A stretch of 64,000 bases of DNA. Source: Thereva unica. Lineage: Eukaryota; Arthropoda; Insecta; Diptera; Therevidae. The DNA lies in contig OX465282.1 of the NCBI GenBank assembly GCA_949987705.1, positions 61,811,922 through 61,875,921 on the forward strand, read 5' to 3'. Both the position numbers and the translations under genes were made by a program. The notes beneath the pieces were generated by a model that had not been told where the DNA came from, ran no database searches, and saw only the letters and a program-made list of their open reading frames with translations. This document shows, piece by piece, positions 44,683-56,525 of this stretch (its first letter is position 1; every line of letters begins with the position of its first letter).

Positions 44683-44854
44683 TGACGCACTCGACTATGG
44701 AGATGAACTCCAAGGCGTATATACAACAATAGGTATTAGGAGTTTTATGTAAATCTTTAAGGTGTTTTAGAAAATTTTCCGATGAAATGAACTGATCATC
44801 ACAAATCGAGCAAACATGTGAGGATGTTTTTGATAAAATTGTTTTATTTGGCAT
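44683..44854 (-). pseudogene. C2H2 zinc-finger gene start, cut by Gypsy-4
   Basis: Begins ATG at 44854 and encodes one C2H2 finger (CSICDDQFISSENFLKHLKDLHK); the frame runs into the Gypsy-4 LTR. Its start codon overlaps the last 11 bases of the SAM-domain gene. By analogy with 17664-20157 it may be the start of a zinc-finger transposase of the same kind (inference). Confidence 0.55.
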
Positions 44855-46481
44855 TATTTAATTTATTTATAACTGTTCGAATTTTTGGAACTTGTTCATC
44901 GGAATGCAGTTCATAGATATATTCTTGAAAAACCAACCCAACATATTTGCTTTTTTCGGAATATTTTATATTAAATACCACACAAATTTTGATGACCAAA
45001 TCTATTGCCCTAAGTAACGTAGGAACTCTATACCATATCCCATCAAGATATACGTAAAACTCCTCTAAAACTTCAATTGAATTGCCAATAACCAATACCT
45101 TCGGTTGTATTTTTAAATTATCTTTTATAGCAGACTCTTTTAATTTATCTTCTATATTTTTATAGTTGTTTAAATTTGTTATATGTATTACCATATCCCT
45201 CTGGGCATCGGATATTGGTTTTGATATTCTATTGATGCGTGGCGGTAATATAATTGCATGTAGTAAGTAAAAAAAATAATAATGTAAAAAAATGTTTGTG
45301 ATAAAATTAATTATATAGCACATGTTAATGAAAGTATTTTTGTACCTGTTTGTAAATCCGATGTTTTAATTTTCTTAGTATTGTAAATTTAATTTATCTT
45401 TTATAGAATGAGGAAAAAAAGCTTTCTCACAACTTTCTATCATCAAGTCAATTTTTTCGAGTAATTTATTTCTTTTTTCTGGAAAAATTATTTCGAATTC
45501 CACAATTAACTCAAATCCATTAGGGTCCTTGTATCTAGGCCATACTTTCAAGATATCTATACCTTCTTTAATTTCCTTCAGTCGAAGAACAGCGGTTTCT
45601 TTCCATGGTGTTATAATATCAGCAGGGAAGTTATGTTTTAACCAAGCTTTTTTTGATTGAAGATCTAAGTTATTTGATAATTCATCATTTTTAGCTTCAA
45701 TATGTGGTTTTTTGGTTGATGTTTCCGGTGCCATTTTTTCTTTTCTTTTATGCGCAGTGTTGAAATACCTATCACAAATTTTCCCTGAAGGATGCTTTTT
45801 GTCTTTACGAGGAACATAATATGTCGATTCGTCCTCGGATGGAAAGATCTTGACAATTTCTTTTGAAACTTTCGCCATTGTTGTGGGATCCATTTTTATT
45901 TTATGAAAATAAAAATAATCCACTATGATTCTAACAATTGCTGTTTGTTTTGACACATATAGAACATTTTTAGATTTATAGTTATCTAAAAGGTTCTTGT
46001 CCACCACTGTTTTTAGTAGGATTTCTTCCATATTCCAAGATGTAGAGCACGTTTCTGATGGTGATGATGCTGGAGATGAAGGTGAATTGCACGAGGACAG
46101 CCAACTCCTAATATCGCTGAGAGTTTTGTCAGTCGCGCAGCAAGATAATAACTCACACTTCAAAGTATAAATTAAAAAATAACAAACCAAATAATAAAAC
46201 CTTACTTGATTTTCTTGGCGCTATTTTTGAAGATTATATCTAAATTTAACCTTTTCACCCATAAGCTCTCTTTTATTAAAAATATTTTCAATGTCATGAG
46301 TGTGAAGCATTGTTAAAATTTCTTTCGAATTAATATTGCACTCTGCTAGCACAGCAATTGCAGCACTAGAGAGCCCCCATTCCAAATATAAGTTTAAAAT
46401 TTCTTCACTAAGTTCCACACAATTTACTAAATAATTTTCACTATAAAAGGAAATTGAATTTTCATTAGACATTTTTATCAT
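44844..46481 (-). CDS. SAM domain + SAMD3-like protein, spliced
   Basis: Exon 1 (46206-46481) encodes a SAM domain (ILNLYLEWGLSS ... LTMLHTHDIENIF ... MGEKVKFRYNLQK) and then TAG where Trp is usual (KWRQEN), a likely nonsense change. A 48-nt intron in phase leads to exon 2 (46157 down to about 45360): Ser-rich linker and the SAMD3-like core (VSKEIVKIFPSEDESTYYVPRKDKKHPSGKICDRY). A further intron leads to exon 3 (about 45232-44844) with KVLVIGNSIEVLEEFYVYLDGIWYR and VVFNIKYSEK. SAM domains bind proteins or RNA. The core matches the CIDE-N gene at 20387 and the fragment at 50016. Confidence 0.75.
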
Positions 46482-46559
46482 CTTTCACGTTTCACTGCAC
46501 AAGTCTAAATGAGCGTGCTTTTTTTAATGCTTGCTCATATAGATTTACAGTTTTATATA

Positions 46560-47966
46560 TTAAAACAACAATATACATTGTTGAATCAACAACGCGCGCT
46601 TTTGAAACTCCGATTCAAAAACGAAGTTATTGATGACAACAATTTCGTCTGTTAGGAAAGACTGGTTCATCCTTTGAATCCTCAACAATTTCGGCGCTGT
46701 TGAAGTAAAAGCCTCATTGTAGTATTTACAATAAAAATGTGATTGAATTAAAAAAAATATTCTTGATATAACAATTTTTTCTTTTAGAATAACGATTTTT
46801 TTTAACAGTTTCTTAACAAATAAAAGTTGTTGATATAAAAGTATTTTTTCTCTCAGTGCACATATTTTCTTTCTTTTGCAGTTGTAGATGCTATGCCCTG
46901 GGCGGAGACACGAGAAGCATAAACTTTTTGATTTAACTATCTTCCATCTGCCCGCGGCTGACATTTGAATACATCTGACGCATCCAATGGGTTTCTTGGC
47001 AAACCACACATCGAACTCGTTCTATTTGGCTGTCACTTGCTGCATGTAGGACTGTGTTGCTATGCCTGTCAGCTCCCCGTCCGCGTTGGCTTCCCAAATT
47101 ATCCTGTGTCCCTATGATAAGCTTGGAAATATTTTTCAGCCAGCAGCTGAAATCTTTGATGGTGAGTAAGACTCAAGCCTTGTGGCATATTGAGCCCACT
47201 CTAATCGTTTTGACATTGGCAGTTTATTTATTAATTCATCCAATAGCACTGGATTCCCTAAGTGCTGACCTGCTTTGGCTGCCTCCAGAAAGCCCACTAA
47301 ATTATTTACCTTTGTAGCTAATGGAACTATCAATTTCAACTTATTTTCACCTATTGTAGATATTTCTTTAACTTTATCTATCTGTAACCTAATCAGTTTT
47401 TCTGGTCTACCGTACCTTAATTGCAGCTGTTCTATTATTTTCATTACGTTTTATGGATGAATTAATAAATACTGCACACTTTCCCTAGCTTCGCCATATA
47501 AACCTTTTTGAAGCTTTATTAGGTTTTCTAAACTCGAATATTGATATGCTTTAGTTGTTTCTTCCAAACTTGTCACGAACAACACTCTTCTATATTTCCG
47601 CCAAAGTGCGGTAAGTCATACAATTTTTACCCGATTCCATCTTATTCGGCGTTAATGCCATAACTGGCTCATTTGGTGTGGAAGTAAACTCGAACATTCG
47701 ATTTTGTATGTTTAAACCCGATGTCTTGGGCGCACATGGCTCCATCATCGCCCCGTCTTTAATTTTCATACTGTTTTGCCTGACATCTTGGATGTCAGCC
47801 TTCAATTCTTTCATTTGATCTATCATTTCAACTTGCATTTTTCTCATGTTCTCCACCAATTCCTTCATTGTCACTGAGTTTTTGTCGTTGTTTTTGGGTA
47901 TGACTGTATTGTTCAATTCACTAGAGGTTTCATGCATATCCCTGACGTTTTTCTCTTCTTGGCGAC
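46560..47966 (-). pseudogene. gag: BEL/Pao gag remnant
   Basis: From the right: coiled-coil start (ELVENMRKMQVEMIDQMKEL), then LPHFGGNIEEW-type region after a frame change, IIEQLQLRYGRPEKLI, LLDELINKLPMSKRLEW and a zinc knuckle (CFSCLRPGHSIYNC). This order is typical of Pao/BEL gag. Frame changes and a stop separate the parts; protease and RT are missing. Confidence 0.8.
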
Positions 47967-49032
47967 ATGATGAGACGATATGGCTGGAGTGTAGCTAATA
48001 ATACTGGCTGCTATGTGATGACGACTTATGTCCCCTGAGGAAATTCAGCACGTACTTGATGAACTTTCTGTCGGCTGCACTGTGACGGTTCCAACGACGA
48101 TAATTTCTCCTCCTTTCCAGTAGACCAAAATTCCTTTCTGGCAAAACAAGGATAAGTTGCCCTTGGTCGGAATTGTTGACAATAAAGGCTGACAAATTGA
48201 AGAAAACTTCCTGGCAAAATGGCAGAGTTAATAATAATGTCAATAATAATATTCAAGTTATAATAAGGCCGGCAACTGAAGAATAACTCCTTCCTGGCAA
48301 AAATGGTGTAATTATTCTTAATGAAGCTGGCAAAAGCTTCGCGGCAATCCAATAATAAAGTTGGCTAATAAGAATAAAGCTGGCTAATAAAGAATAAAAC
48401 TGTCGCGGCTTGACGATTTTCTGGAAAGGTGGTTGGCTTCAAACAATAATAAAACACAACGTTTTTTATGTTAAACGAAAGCAAAATAATTTATTCTTTA
48501 GTTTATTTGCCATTCTCTCCTTTTTTAACAACTAATAATTTTTCTCGATTATATTTGCGCGGTAGGCGGCGGCGTCCTCTTCTTCTTGTCGACAAGTGTC
48601 TTTTTTTTCCTTCAAAAAATGGCTTCTCTTCTTTGCTTCTTCTACTTGACCCTTGTGGTCCCTTTTTCTGCTGCCTCATCGACCGATGCATTGCCGATCA
48701 CCTCGACACTGGTACTATCGAAGAACGTTCATGGCGACAGGGAACATAACCTAGTTTGCAGCTTCAAAGGAGCAGAGGCAACTCGAGTATAGGAGCAAAG
48801 AAAACAAGGGATGATTTCACCACTCCTCTGCTGGGTCAGTTTCATGGCAAAATAAATGTTTACAGTAATAACAGCACTAATTAAAACACACGTAACTTAA
48901 GTCGTTATTGAATTAAAATTTCCACTTTGTACTTTGCCGCATTTACCACATTATGCTATTGTGTCCACACATTAATGTGGTCAAAGTTTCTAAATAAAAA
49001 AATATGAATAAGTGTACTTGAATTTTACTTAC
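47967..49032. other. BEL leader and candidate LTR; noncoding
   Basis: The 48000-48430 part is rich in GGCTAATAA/CTGGCAAA short repeats. From about 48437 to 48840 a block with a minus-strand AATAAA (near 48490) and GC-rich middle may be the BEL 5' LTR. I could not fix its ends. No gene. Confidence 0.4.
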
Positions 49033-49385
49033 CTCTGAACTTTCAGTTTCTGATATTTCTAGTTGGTCCTTTATAAACAGCATTTCATCGAAATACCTCG
49101 ATCTCGTTGGTTGATGCACCTGACCACTTCGCATTTTCTACAGCCTTGAAGTCTTTGTTGAAATTGGTGCGTAAAATGTTAAGTTTTTTCTCTAATCTAC
49201 TGTGAAATCTGGGTTGAATTGAATTAGCGCTAACTATTTTTTGCTGAGAAATGTTTTTTTTTATTTACGTTGAAATAATCTTTCGATTTCACATTCCACA
49301 GTTCTGGGCAATCACGATATAAACTTATGAACAACATTTTAAACTCTCGCTCCGCGTCGGAATTTTTTTTTTGTGCGTCAGACAT
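49033..49385 (-). pseudogene. HarbE: MADF-domain exon of a Harbinger partner gene
   Basis: ATG at 49385; LFISLYRDCPELWNVKSKDYF is the MADF start, LRTNFNKDFKAVENAKWSG and WYFDEMLFIKDQ its end. Frame changes lie near 49255 (9 T run) and 49095. A donor-like GTAAGTA ends it at 49033. No matching transposase was found. Confidence 0.6.
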
Positions 49386-49410
49386 TTTGCCTGTACGACG
49401 TCCGAGTTAA

Positions 49411-49785
49411 GGGGACTCTTCACTGAAATGGCTAAAATCTGAACCGCTATACCGATTTAGATGAAATTTTGTGTCCGAATAGTTGTTATCGAGTAAAAAA
49501 CAAAAGCACAATCAATTGTTGGTAAAAAAAATTTTAACATTTTTGTTAATAAACATCCGAGCTCCTTGCACGCGAATTTTTTCCTCTACGTCTTCGCGCG
49601 ACGCTCGGAGTAATATCCCCGCCCGTGCGCGCTATTGAAAAAACACGAAAAAACTATGTTATAAATTTTTTTTTTTAAATGTGAAAACGCTACATAATTT
49701 AGAAAAGTCTACTCTATCAGAATATGCAATAAAAAAAAATTCGTCAAAAAATTGATTTTCAACCAAATATCGGTGAAGAGTCGCC
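49411..49785. mobile_element. TTAA-flanked MITE (375 bp)
   Basis: TTAA at 49407-49410 and 49786-49789; TIRs GGGGACTCTTCAC and, inverted, GGCGACTCTTCAC. A TTAA duplication is the piggyBac rule. No ORF. Confidence 0.7.
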
Positions 49786-49789
49786 TTAA

Positions 49790-50010
49790 GACTAACACAA
49801 TATTGACCAATAAACCTTGTAAACGTCAATGCATGCATCAATATGCCTCGCGTCAATGCACTTCAATCAAAATTTCTATCAATATGCTTCAATAAATTGA
49901 CAATACGTTTGAACCCCTGGTAAACGGTCAATATGCCCTTTCAATGCGCCTAGTCAATATTATTGAGAGCCGTATTGACAATATTATTGATCGTTTACGG
50001 GGCTCTTTAA
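49790..50010. repeat. CAATATG/CAATATT subterminal repeat field with hairpin
   Basis: Over 220 bp the motif CAATA(T/C)(G/T) or CAATGC recurs about a dozen times in both orientations. CCTGGTAAACGGTCAATA (49916-49933) and its inverted form TATTGATCGTTTACGG (49985-50001) form hairpin arms. Such fields flank the ends of some DNA transposons. Confidence 0.6.
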
Positions 50011-50547
50011 AGATTTCATTTAAGTTTGTAATTTCTTAAAATCGAGTATCTGTAAGATCTAGTTTCGTTCCAGATTTCTCGAATTTTATCCCAAGGCTCA
50101 AAATATTTTTTTAAAAACTCGATTTTTTCAAGTGTCCGGGGCTCTACTACTTCAGTTGGTGTAAGTACGGAAGTTCTCGATTTTTCAATTTTGCCAAATT
50201 TTTGTTTCAAATGATCCCAAAGTTTCCCAGGAGCGTTTTTATGAGTACTTTTGTCATAAGGTGTAAAATAAAGGCACATAACCGATTCTTCAGAAGGAAA
50301 TATTTCAAAAATATCTTCTAATAGCTTTTGAAATTTTTCGGTAGTAATTTTAAAATCGTCAGGATAACATTGATATTCGTACTCTTTATAAGTTATTACT
50401 TTAGCAAGGATATTACGATGTTGTCCATCAAATTTTTGGGAAGTTTTTGTATAAAAGGTCAACTATTTTTCCCTCAGTGCACAGTTCAAGAATGTTAACA
50501 ACAATGTTGCCACAAATTTCTGAGGTAGAAATATTTAAAAGAGGTAC

Positions 50548-50675
50548 TGTAGTGTTCTTGAGTAATAAATAACACGAACACTCAAGTTAACTTCTGTTTT
50601 ATTACTGATCATAACATATCACTTGAGCCTAGATTAGAACTTATTAGAGAGAGAGATGCAGTGACGTACTTCTCA
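50548..50675 (-). repeat. 3' LTR of Gypsy-5 (128 bp)
   Basis: Ends CACTACA on the minus strand; starts TGAGAAGTACG behind the purine-rich GTGGGAAATG. It differs from the 5' LTR at only a few positions, mostly at its start. Confidence 0.9.
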
Positions 50676-51097
50676 CTACATTTCCCACTTTTACTTTTAG
50701 TAATTAATGCTATATTAATTATAATCAAATTATTTAAACGTTACTGTCTAATTAATTACGTTACATTTTAATTCAACTATAAAAATTCAGATTTTCATTT
50801 ATTTTTAAGACTTACGAACGTATCGATTACAATCAAACTATTTAAACTTTACTTTTTAATTTCAATTACACTTCAATTCAAATGCAAAAACTCATATATT
50901 CATTTATTTCTATGACTAATGAACAAGGCGAACAACATCAACAACTCTGGTTTTCAATCACCTCTCCATTTTATTAAGAAACTAGTGTTTCTACGTACAA
51001 TATTACCCAGTTCAGTTTCAACTAAATAAGACCGTGGTGTGTCATGTCTGTCAACTATTTTCGCTGGGGCCCAACGCTTGTCTTTAGCATCTCGTAA

Positions 51098-51658
51098 TCA
51101 TATCTTTTCTCCCTTTTCAAAACCTACGCCTGGTTTGGCGTTCCTATCGTAATACTTTTTGTTTCTAGCATTATTACTTACTAGTATCGGTTTTACCTTC
51201 TCCATTATTTCCTTACTACTGTAAAACTCTTCCCTCCCCGGTATCAAAGTGCGAGTTTTCCTGCCCATCATTATTTCTACGGGAGATATGTCTGAGTTTG
51301 GTATTGGGGTATTTCTGTATTCTAAAAATGCTAGCCATAAACTACTTTTATCTTCTGCACACTTCATTATTAATTTTTTCGCTACTTGAACAAAGCTCTC
51401 GGCTAGTCCGTTTGATTTGGGGTAATGAGGACTACTTGTACTTACTTTAATATCATGTTTCCTCACAAAATTCATGAATTCACTTGATGAGCAAGGTACG
51501 TTGTCTGCGATAATTTCTGTTGGTATTCCATATATTGAAAACATATTTTCTAATTTGTTTAGAATCATTCCTGCTATCTTTTTAACAATCGGAGCTATCT
51601 CCAAATACTTTGAACAGTAATCTCCTACTATAAGATAATTTTTTCCACTTATTTCCAT
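51098..51658 (-). pseudogene. Gypsy-5 integrase core
   Basis: Core from EISGKNYLIVGDYCSKY with the first Asp just upstream (IDIM, in the reading across 51659), Asp in IIADNVPC and Glu in NGLAESFVQ. C-terminal GAKPGVGFEKGEKI-type tail ends near 51098. The HHCC finger lies at about 51800 in broken frames. The last portion to the 3' LTR is noncoding. Confidence 0.8.
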
Positions 51659-52706
51659 TATATCTATGTTTTACCCTGTTTTGAGCCGAAACTTGAAGAG
51701 CTTTCTAAAACATGTTTTGGGCGTCAGTGTGAACCCCATATCAATCTAATTTTCCTTAAGGGACCATCCGGAATTTCATCATTTATTAAAGGCTCTTTGG
51801 TATTTGCAGCTCGATATTTTTGACACACCTTACAATTAGTTATCATTTCTCAATATCATCATTTATGTTTGGCCAATAGATTTGCGTTCTGGCCCGTCTT
51901 TTTGTTTTCTCTATCCCACCGTGTGACACATGTATGTAATTGTTTTAACATTTCTAATCTCATTGTTGTTGGAACAAAAATTCTTTCATTTAAGGAAATG
52001 ATATTATCCTCTACAAATAGGTCATTCCTGTACTTCCAGAACACCTTTAAGTATTCTGGTACCATTCTCTTGTTCTTAGGCCATCCTTGATTAATCATCC
52101 TTTTTAATTCTTTTAAGATTTCGTCTTTCTCAATTTCATTTTTAAACTGCTCTATCTTTTCCTTACTCACATTAATGCTAGGAATTACTTCTGTTAGTCC
52201 GTTTGTTTCCCCACCTGGCTTTTCTGTCTTCTCTGTATTTCTCGATAACAAATCAGCAATATACATAAATTTCCCTGGCCTGTACGTAAATTTTAAATTA
52301 TACTTCTCTAATCTTAATTTCATTCTTTGCAGCCTACTTGATGGAATTTTACTATACTCCTTTGAAATAATCCCTACTAATGGTTGATGGTCCGTAACAA
52401 TTTCCACTTCTCTTCCATATACCATGTTTATAAGCGGTGTTTCACTCCGGATGGAAGTTTCGATCCGGAGCGAAACACCGCTTATAAACGGGAGTGAAAA
52501 TCCAGAACTTGGACTTTCGCTCCCGAAGAGAAAGCCGGATTGAAACTTCGCTCCCGGTTTATGTTTTGCTTATAAACGCGGATTATCTCGAAATGGTAGT
52601 GAGATGACAGAAGGAAATTATTTGTTTTCAAGTGAAAAATTGTGTGTTTCGCTACGTTTTATTTTTGTTGAAGGTTTTTTTTAATAAGAGATTTATTTAT
52701 TTTGCG

Positions 52707-53316
52707 ATGACGGAGAAAAAAACGAAAAGAGTTATCTGGACTGACGAGGAAGTCAAAACGATGTTGACAATCGTTAAAGAAAGTAAGTGTTCGTCGACGT
52801 TTTTGTAAAATTTTATTATACGGAATAATTTCTTTAGATAAGATAGTGGCGCTGCTTGATGGAAAAAGGTATAGGAATGGGGAGATTTATGGTAAAATAT
52901 CTACATTGATGGAACAGGAGCACTACATAAGGACGCCAGAGCAAATTCGCATTAAAATGAAGGCGCTCCGGAAAGACTTCGCGGAAGTCAAGAAGAACAA
53001 TATGCAGTCTGGTGCAGAGCGCAAAGAATGCGATTTTTATGAGTTGCTCGACGAGATATATGGCATGCGGCCGATTATAGTCTCGGAGGCGGATGGAATC
53101 GAGAGTGGGTCTGCGAGTTCCTCAATTTTAATCGAAGAACCGCAGGCCGAAGACGCCAACTCCCCTCCAAAGACTTCCAGAAGGCCAACATTAAAAAAAA
53201 GCGCACAAGAAATTCTAGCTATCGAAGAGCAGCTCATGGAAACTTCTGGAAAGGAGAATTTGAAAAGCAGAGGCAGCAAGAGATGGAGATCCAAAATAGT
53301 TACCGCGAAGACTTGA
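52707..53316 (+). CDS. HarbF partner protein, Myb/SANT-like
   Basis: Exon 1 52707-52782 (MTEKKTKRVIWTDEEVKTML), donor GTAAGT; exon 2 from 52838, in phase. Trp of IWTDEE and the block MKALRKDFAEVKKNN...CDFYELLDEIYGMRP mark a trihelix/SANT-like domain. The frame stops at 53316, but another frame continues EMEIQNSYREDLRCIF to a TAA near 53444; a single base change near 53250 would join them and give the usual C-terminal helix. Confidence 0.75.
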
Positions 53317-53840
53317 GGTGTATTTTCCGGGCTATCTCGAACTCTTTATCTAATGAAATAACCCCGACGAACACCGCAAGTTCCTCCAACTCGAGCGGCG
53401 AATATTCATTAACGGCTAATTATTTCGCCCATTTCAAACCTTAATTTTGACTTTTATGCTGCTACGTTTTTTGTATGTAAGATCGTGATAAATTTGATTT
53501 CATTATATACATATGTATTAGAATTTTAAGACTGAATTTATTTTGATTTGTTATGTTTTTTTTTTTAATTTTTTGCCTGAGATGAAGTTAATTTGAATTA
53601 TTAATAATGGTTTCTTTTTCTATTAATGCATAACACTGTGATGAAGTTATTTTAATTTTTGTAATGGTTTTTATGTTTTACAAGTAAGAGTGTGATTGGA
53701 TTTTTTTGTTGTAAGAAAGAAGTTGTAATATTTTTATTTTTAAACATTTATTAAAAAAAACTGAAAATTTCGGCTTTATAATAAAAAAAAAGTTTAATTC
53801 AATATATATATTTTTATGAATTCAAACAAATCTGGTAATT

Positions 53841-55168
53841 TTATTTCATGTATAACCTTGATTGTCTGAGTGGGTGATTCCGGCTCAAGTAGTCCTTAAT
53901 TTTAGATCTTATCATATCACCTTCAAGACTGTGATATTCTGTATTCCTACATTGCGTAGGTTGTGGATAGAGTTCCTGAATTTTTTCCGCTTCTATGTCC
54001 CAATTCCCCATGAAAGGGTCCTTATTTTTTTCAACTAGATTGTGTAACACACAACATGCCGAAACGACACTTGGCGCAAATTTGTAATTAATGTCCATTC
54101 TTTTACACAGAATCCGCCATCGTGATTTAAGGCGGCCAAAAGCTTGCTCTACAACTACTCGGCCACTGTTCAAATAAGCGTTAAAAGAATCCTCTTCTGG
54201 ATTCCTGGGGGATGTATACCCTTTGATCAGCCATGGCAACAGAGGATAGGCGGGATCTCCTATAATAAAAGCTGGTATTTTGTCTGACTCGAATTCTGCA
54301 TATATTTTTGGCAGCACAGTTTTATGACTTTTATATAGAAACGAGTCCTTTAGCACGGTCGCATCGTGAACACTTCCTGGATGTCGCACACTTATGTCAT
54401 AGAACAAACACGTTGGTCCAACAACACCCTGAAGTATAATTGATGCCCAATTCTTCCTGTTTATATAATCTCTGTAATGTTCAGACGGGGGAGTAATAGG
54501 GATATGAGTGCCGTCTATGCTACCTAATATAGGCCCAAATTTCGTTTGACGTTGGAACATTGCAGCAATGCTTGGAGCTTCGTTTTCCGTTGGCATTGAT
54601 ATGTGTTCCGATAAGAATACCTTGTTGATAGCGCTACAAACGCGATATAGACATTTTTTTACAGTGCTTTTATGCACTCCAAACGCAATACCAACGACCC
54701 TATACTCAGCGGTGCTAGCCAATTTAAATAGCGCTATTGCAACTATTTTATTGACTGGTAAGGGTTCTGTCGCCGTCACTTCGCAAGGCTTTAAACATGA
54801 CGTTAATCCTTCCACTAAATACATAAATGTTTTTTTTGTCATTCGAAAATTCTCCAACATATCTCTATCACAATAGTCATTTTTTACAATATCTTGCCAC
54901 CAATTATCGAAACGCTTGTGAGTTTTTAGTGTTCTTTTTCTGCGAGAAGTTATTCGGTGCCGCATTTTTCGCTTTATCCGGTGGCCGTCGAATCTAAAAG
55001 GACACAATAAATATTAATGTGTACACTAATTATTTAAACTTACGTTTTTTTATATAAGGCAATTTTCTTCCAAAATTCGTGTCTCGAGGACAAAACTGAT
55101 GCGATATATTTCTCTGTTAATAAATGCACTAAATTCAACATTGTCTTTACTTTTGCGTTTGCTGCCAT
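53841..55168 (-). CDS. HarbF transposase (DDE_4 type), intact
   Basis: Exon 1 55044-55168, exon 2 53841-54993, intron of 50 nt with GT/AG borders, in phase; 425 aa. Order: basic N-terminus, helix-turn-helix (GVHKSTVKKCLYRV), LGSIDGTHIPI (Asp), IIGDPAYPL (Asp), VVVEQAFGRLKSRWRIL (Glu). No stop or shift. It belongs to a Harbinger lineage different from HarbB. Confidence 0.9.
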
Positions 55169-55874
55169 TTTTAATTTGAGTTAGGAACTGTCATCTCAAG
55201 CCAGAAATTTGTTGGGATTTTCACTCCCATTGCTTATAAACGCATCGGGAGTTTCACTTCGGATTGAAGATCCGGGAGTGAAACTCCGCTTATAAACGTG
55301 GTAATATATCAAGTTATTCCACTTTGCGCATGCAAAAACTATTGCTAAGAACTCTTTTTCTGTTTGTGAATAATTCTGTTCAGCAGATGTTAGACTTCGT
55401 GATGCAAAAGCGACTGGTCTATCCTCTTGCATTAAACTACACCCAATTTCATTCTTTGATACATCTGTTTGAATTTTTATCTTCTTATTCCAATCCAACG
55501 CTATAAGTGTTTGAGCATTCGCAATTGCGTCCTTAATCTGGCTTAAACACTCTTCATGATGTCTTAGCCATTAAAAGCTAACATTCTTTTTCAATAACTT
55601 TCTTAATGGTTAAATTTGCCAAATTAGGAATATGTATATTCCCTTACATAGTTTACAAAACCCACAAGTGTTTGCAACCCTTTTTTGTTTTCCGGAGCTT
55701 TCAAATTTTCAATCGCTTTCACGCGTTCTTTATCTATCTGTATCCCTTTATCAGTAATGTAATGACCTAAAAACTTGACCTTATTCACCTTGAACTGTAC
55801 TTCGCGGGTTGAATTTTATACTTTTTTTCTGTGCTCTTTCTAATACTAATTCTAATGTCTTGTCATGTTCATAT

Positions 55875-56321
55875 TCATTTTCCGCAGCAATTATTAAATC
55901 GTCTAATAAGATTCGGTATCCCTGAAAAATTTTCCACATTTAATTTCTGAAATATTTCAGGAGCTATTTTCAACCCAAATGGTAAGCGAGTGAAACGGTA
56001 GCATCCTAATGACGTACTAAAAGTACAAAGATTTTTGGACGCTTCGTTTAACTTAATTTGCCAGTATCCATCTTTCATATCTAGCACACTAAAAATCTTT
56101 TTATTTGCAAAAACTGGTTTAATTTGCTCAAACGTCGGTATCTCATAAAAGTGATCCTTAATTGCAAGATTTAAATGCTTTGGATCTAAACATATTCTTA
56201 TTGTTTTATCTGGTTTTTCGACCACTACTATATTGGATACCCAATCACATGCTTCACTTACCGGCTCAATCACACTAAGCTTGATTAATCGCTGAATTTC
56301 ATTCTTTAATGGTTCTCTCAT
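55875..56321 (-). pseudogene. Gypsy-5 reverse transcriptase
   Basis: EIQRLIKLSVIEPVSEACDWVSN, then IRICLDPKHLN, FSVLDMKDGYWQIKL and FTRLPFGLKIAPEIFQ. A frame change follows; the YxDD box region (near 55890) and the thumb (55500-55870) are in other frames. Inactive. Confidence 0.85.
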
Positions 56322-56525
56322 AGGAATTGGAATCCGTCTAGGAGGCGGTGCTATAGGTGTTACGTTTTCTTTTAATTCTATATGAAAATTACTATGAAAA
56401 CACCCTAACCCAGTGAAAACCTCTGCAAACCTCTAAATCATATTTTCTTTTGTTGTCATCTTTATCTCCTCGACTCTTCTAACTAAAACTAACTCTGTGC
56501 ACCCTGCTAATCCTAAGATTGGAGT

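Larger units (their letters stand above)
52426..55297. mobile_element. HarbF: Harbinger with intact transposase
   Basis: TIRs GTTTATAAGCGG at 52426 and, inverted, ending 55297, extended by GTTTCACTCC blocks and inner inverted repeats. Length 2872 bp. Two convergent spliced genes. The flanks CAT/CAC do not give a clean 3-bp TSD. The 525 bp between the genes (53317-53840) is AT-rich. Confidence 0.85.
51859..55498 (-). pseudogene. Gypsy-5 RNase H and linker, split by HarbF
   Basis: RNase H start at 55498 (QTDVSKNEIGCSLMQEDRPVAFASRSL, EKEFLAIVFACAKW) is cut by HarbF at 55297 and resumes at 52425 (VYGREVEIVTDHQPL) with the linker (FTYRPGKFMYIADLLSR, MVPEYLKVFWKYRN). Little decay in these parts apart from the insertion. 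Confidence 0.85.

Noticed and set aside
49790..50010. CRISPR-like array
   Set aside because: Motifs are short, in both orientations and unevenly spaced; the DNA is eukaryotic.
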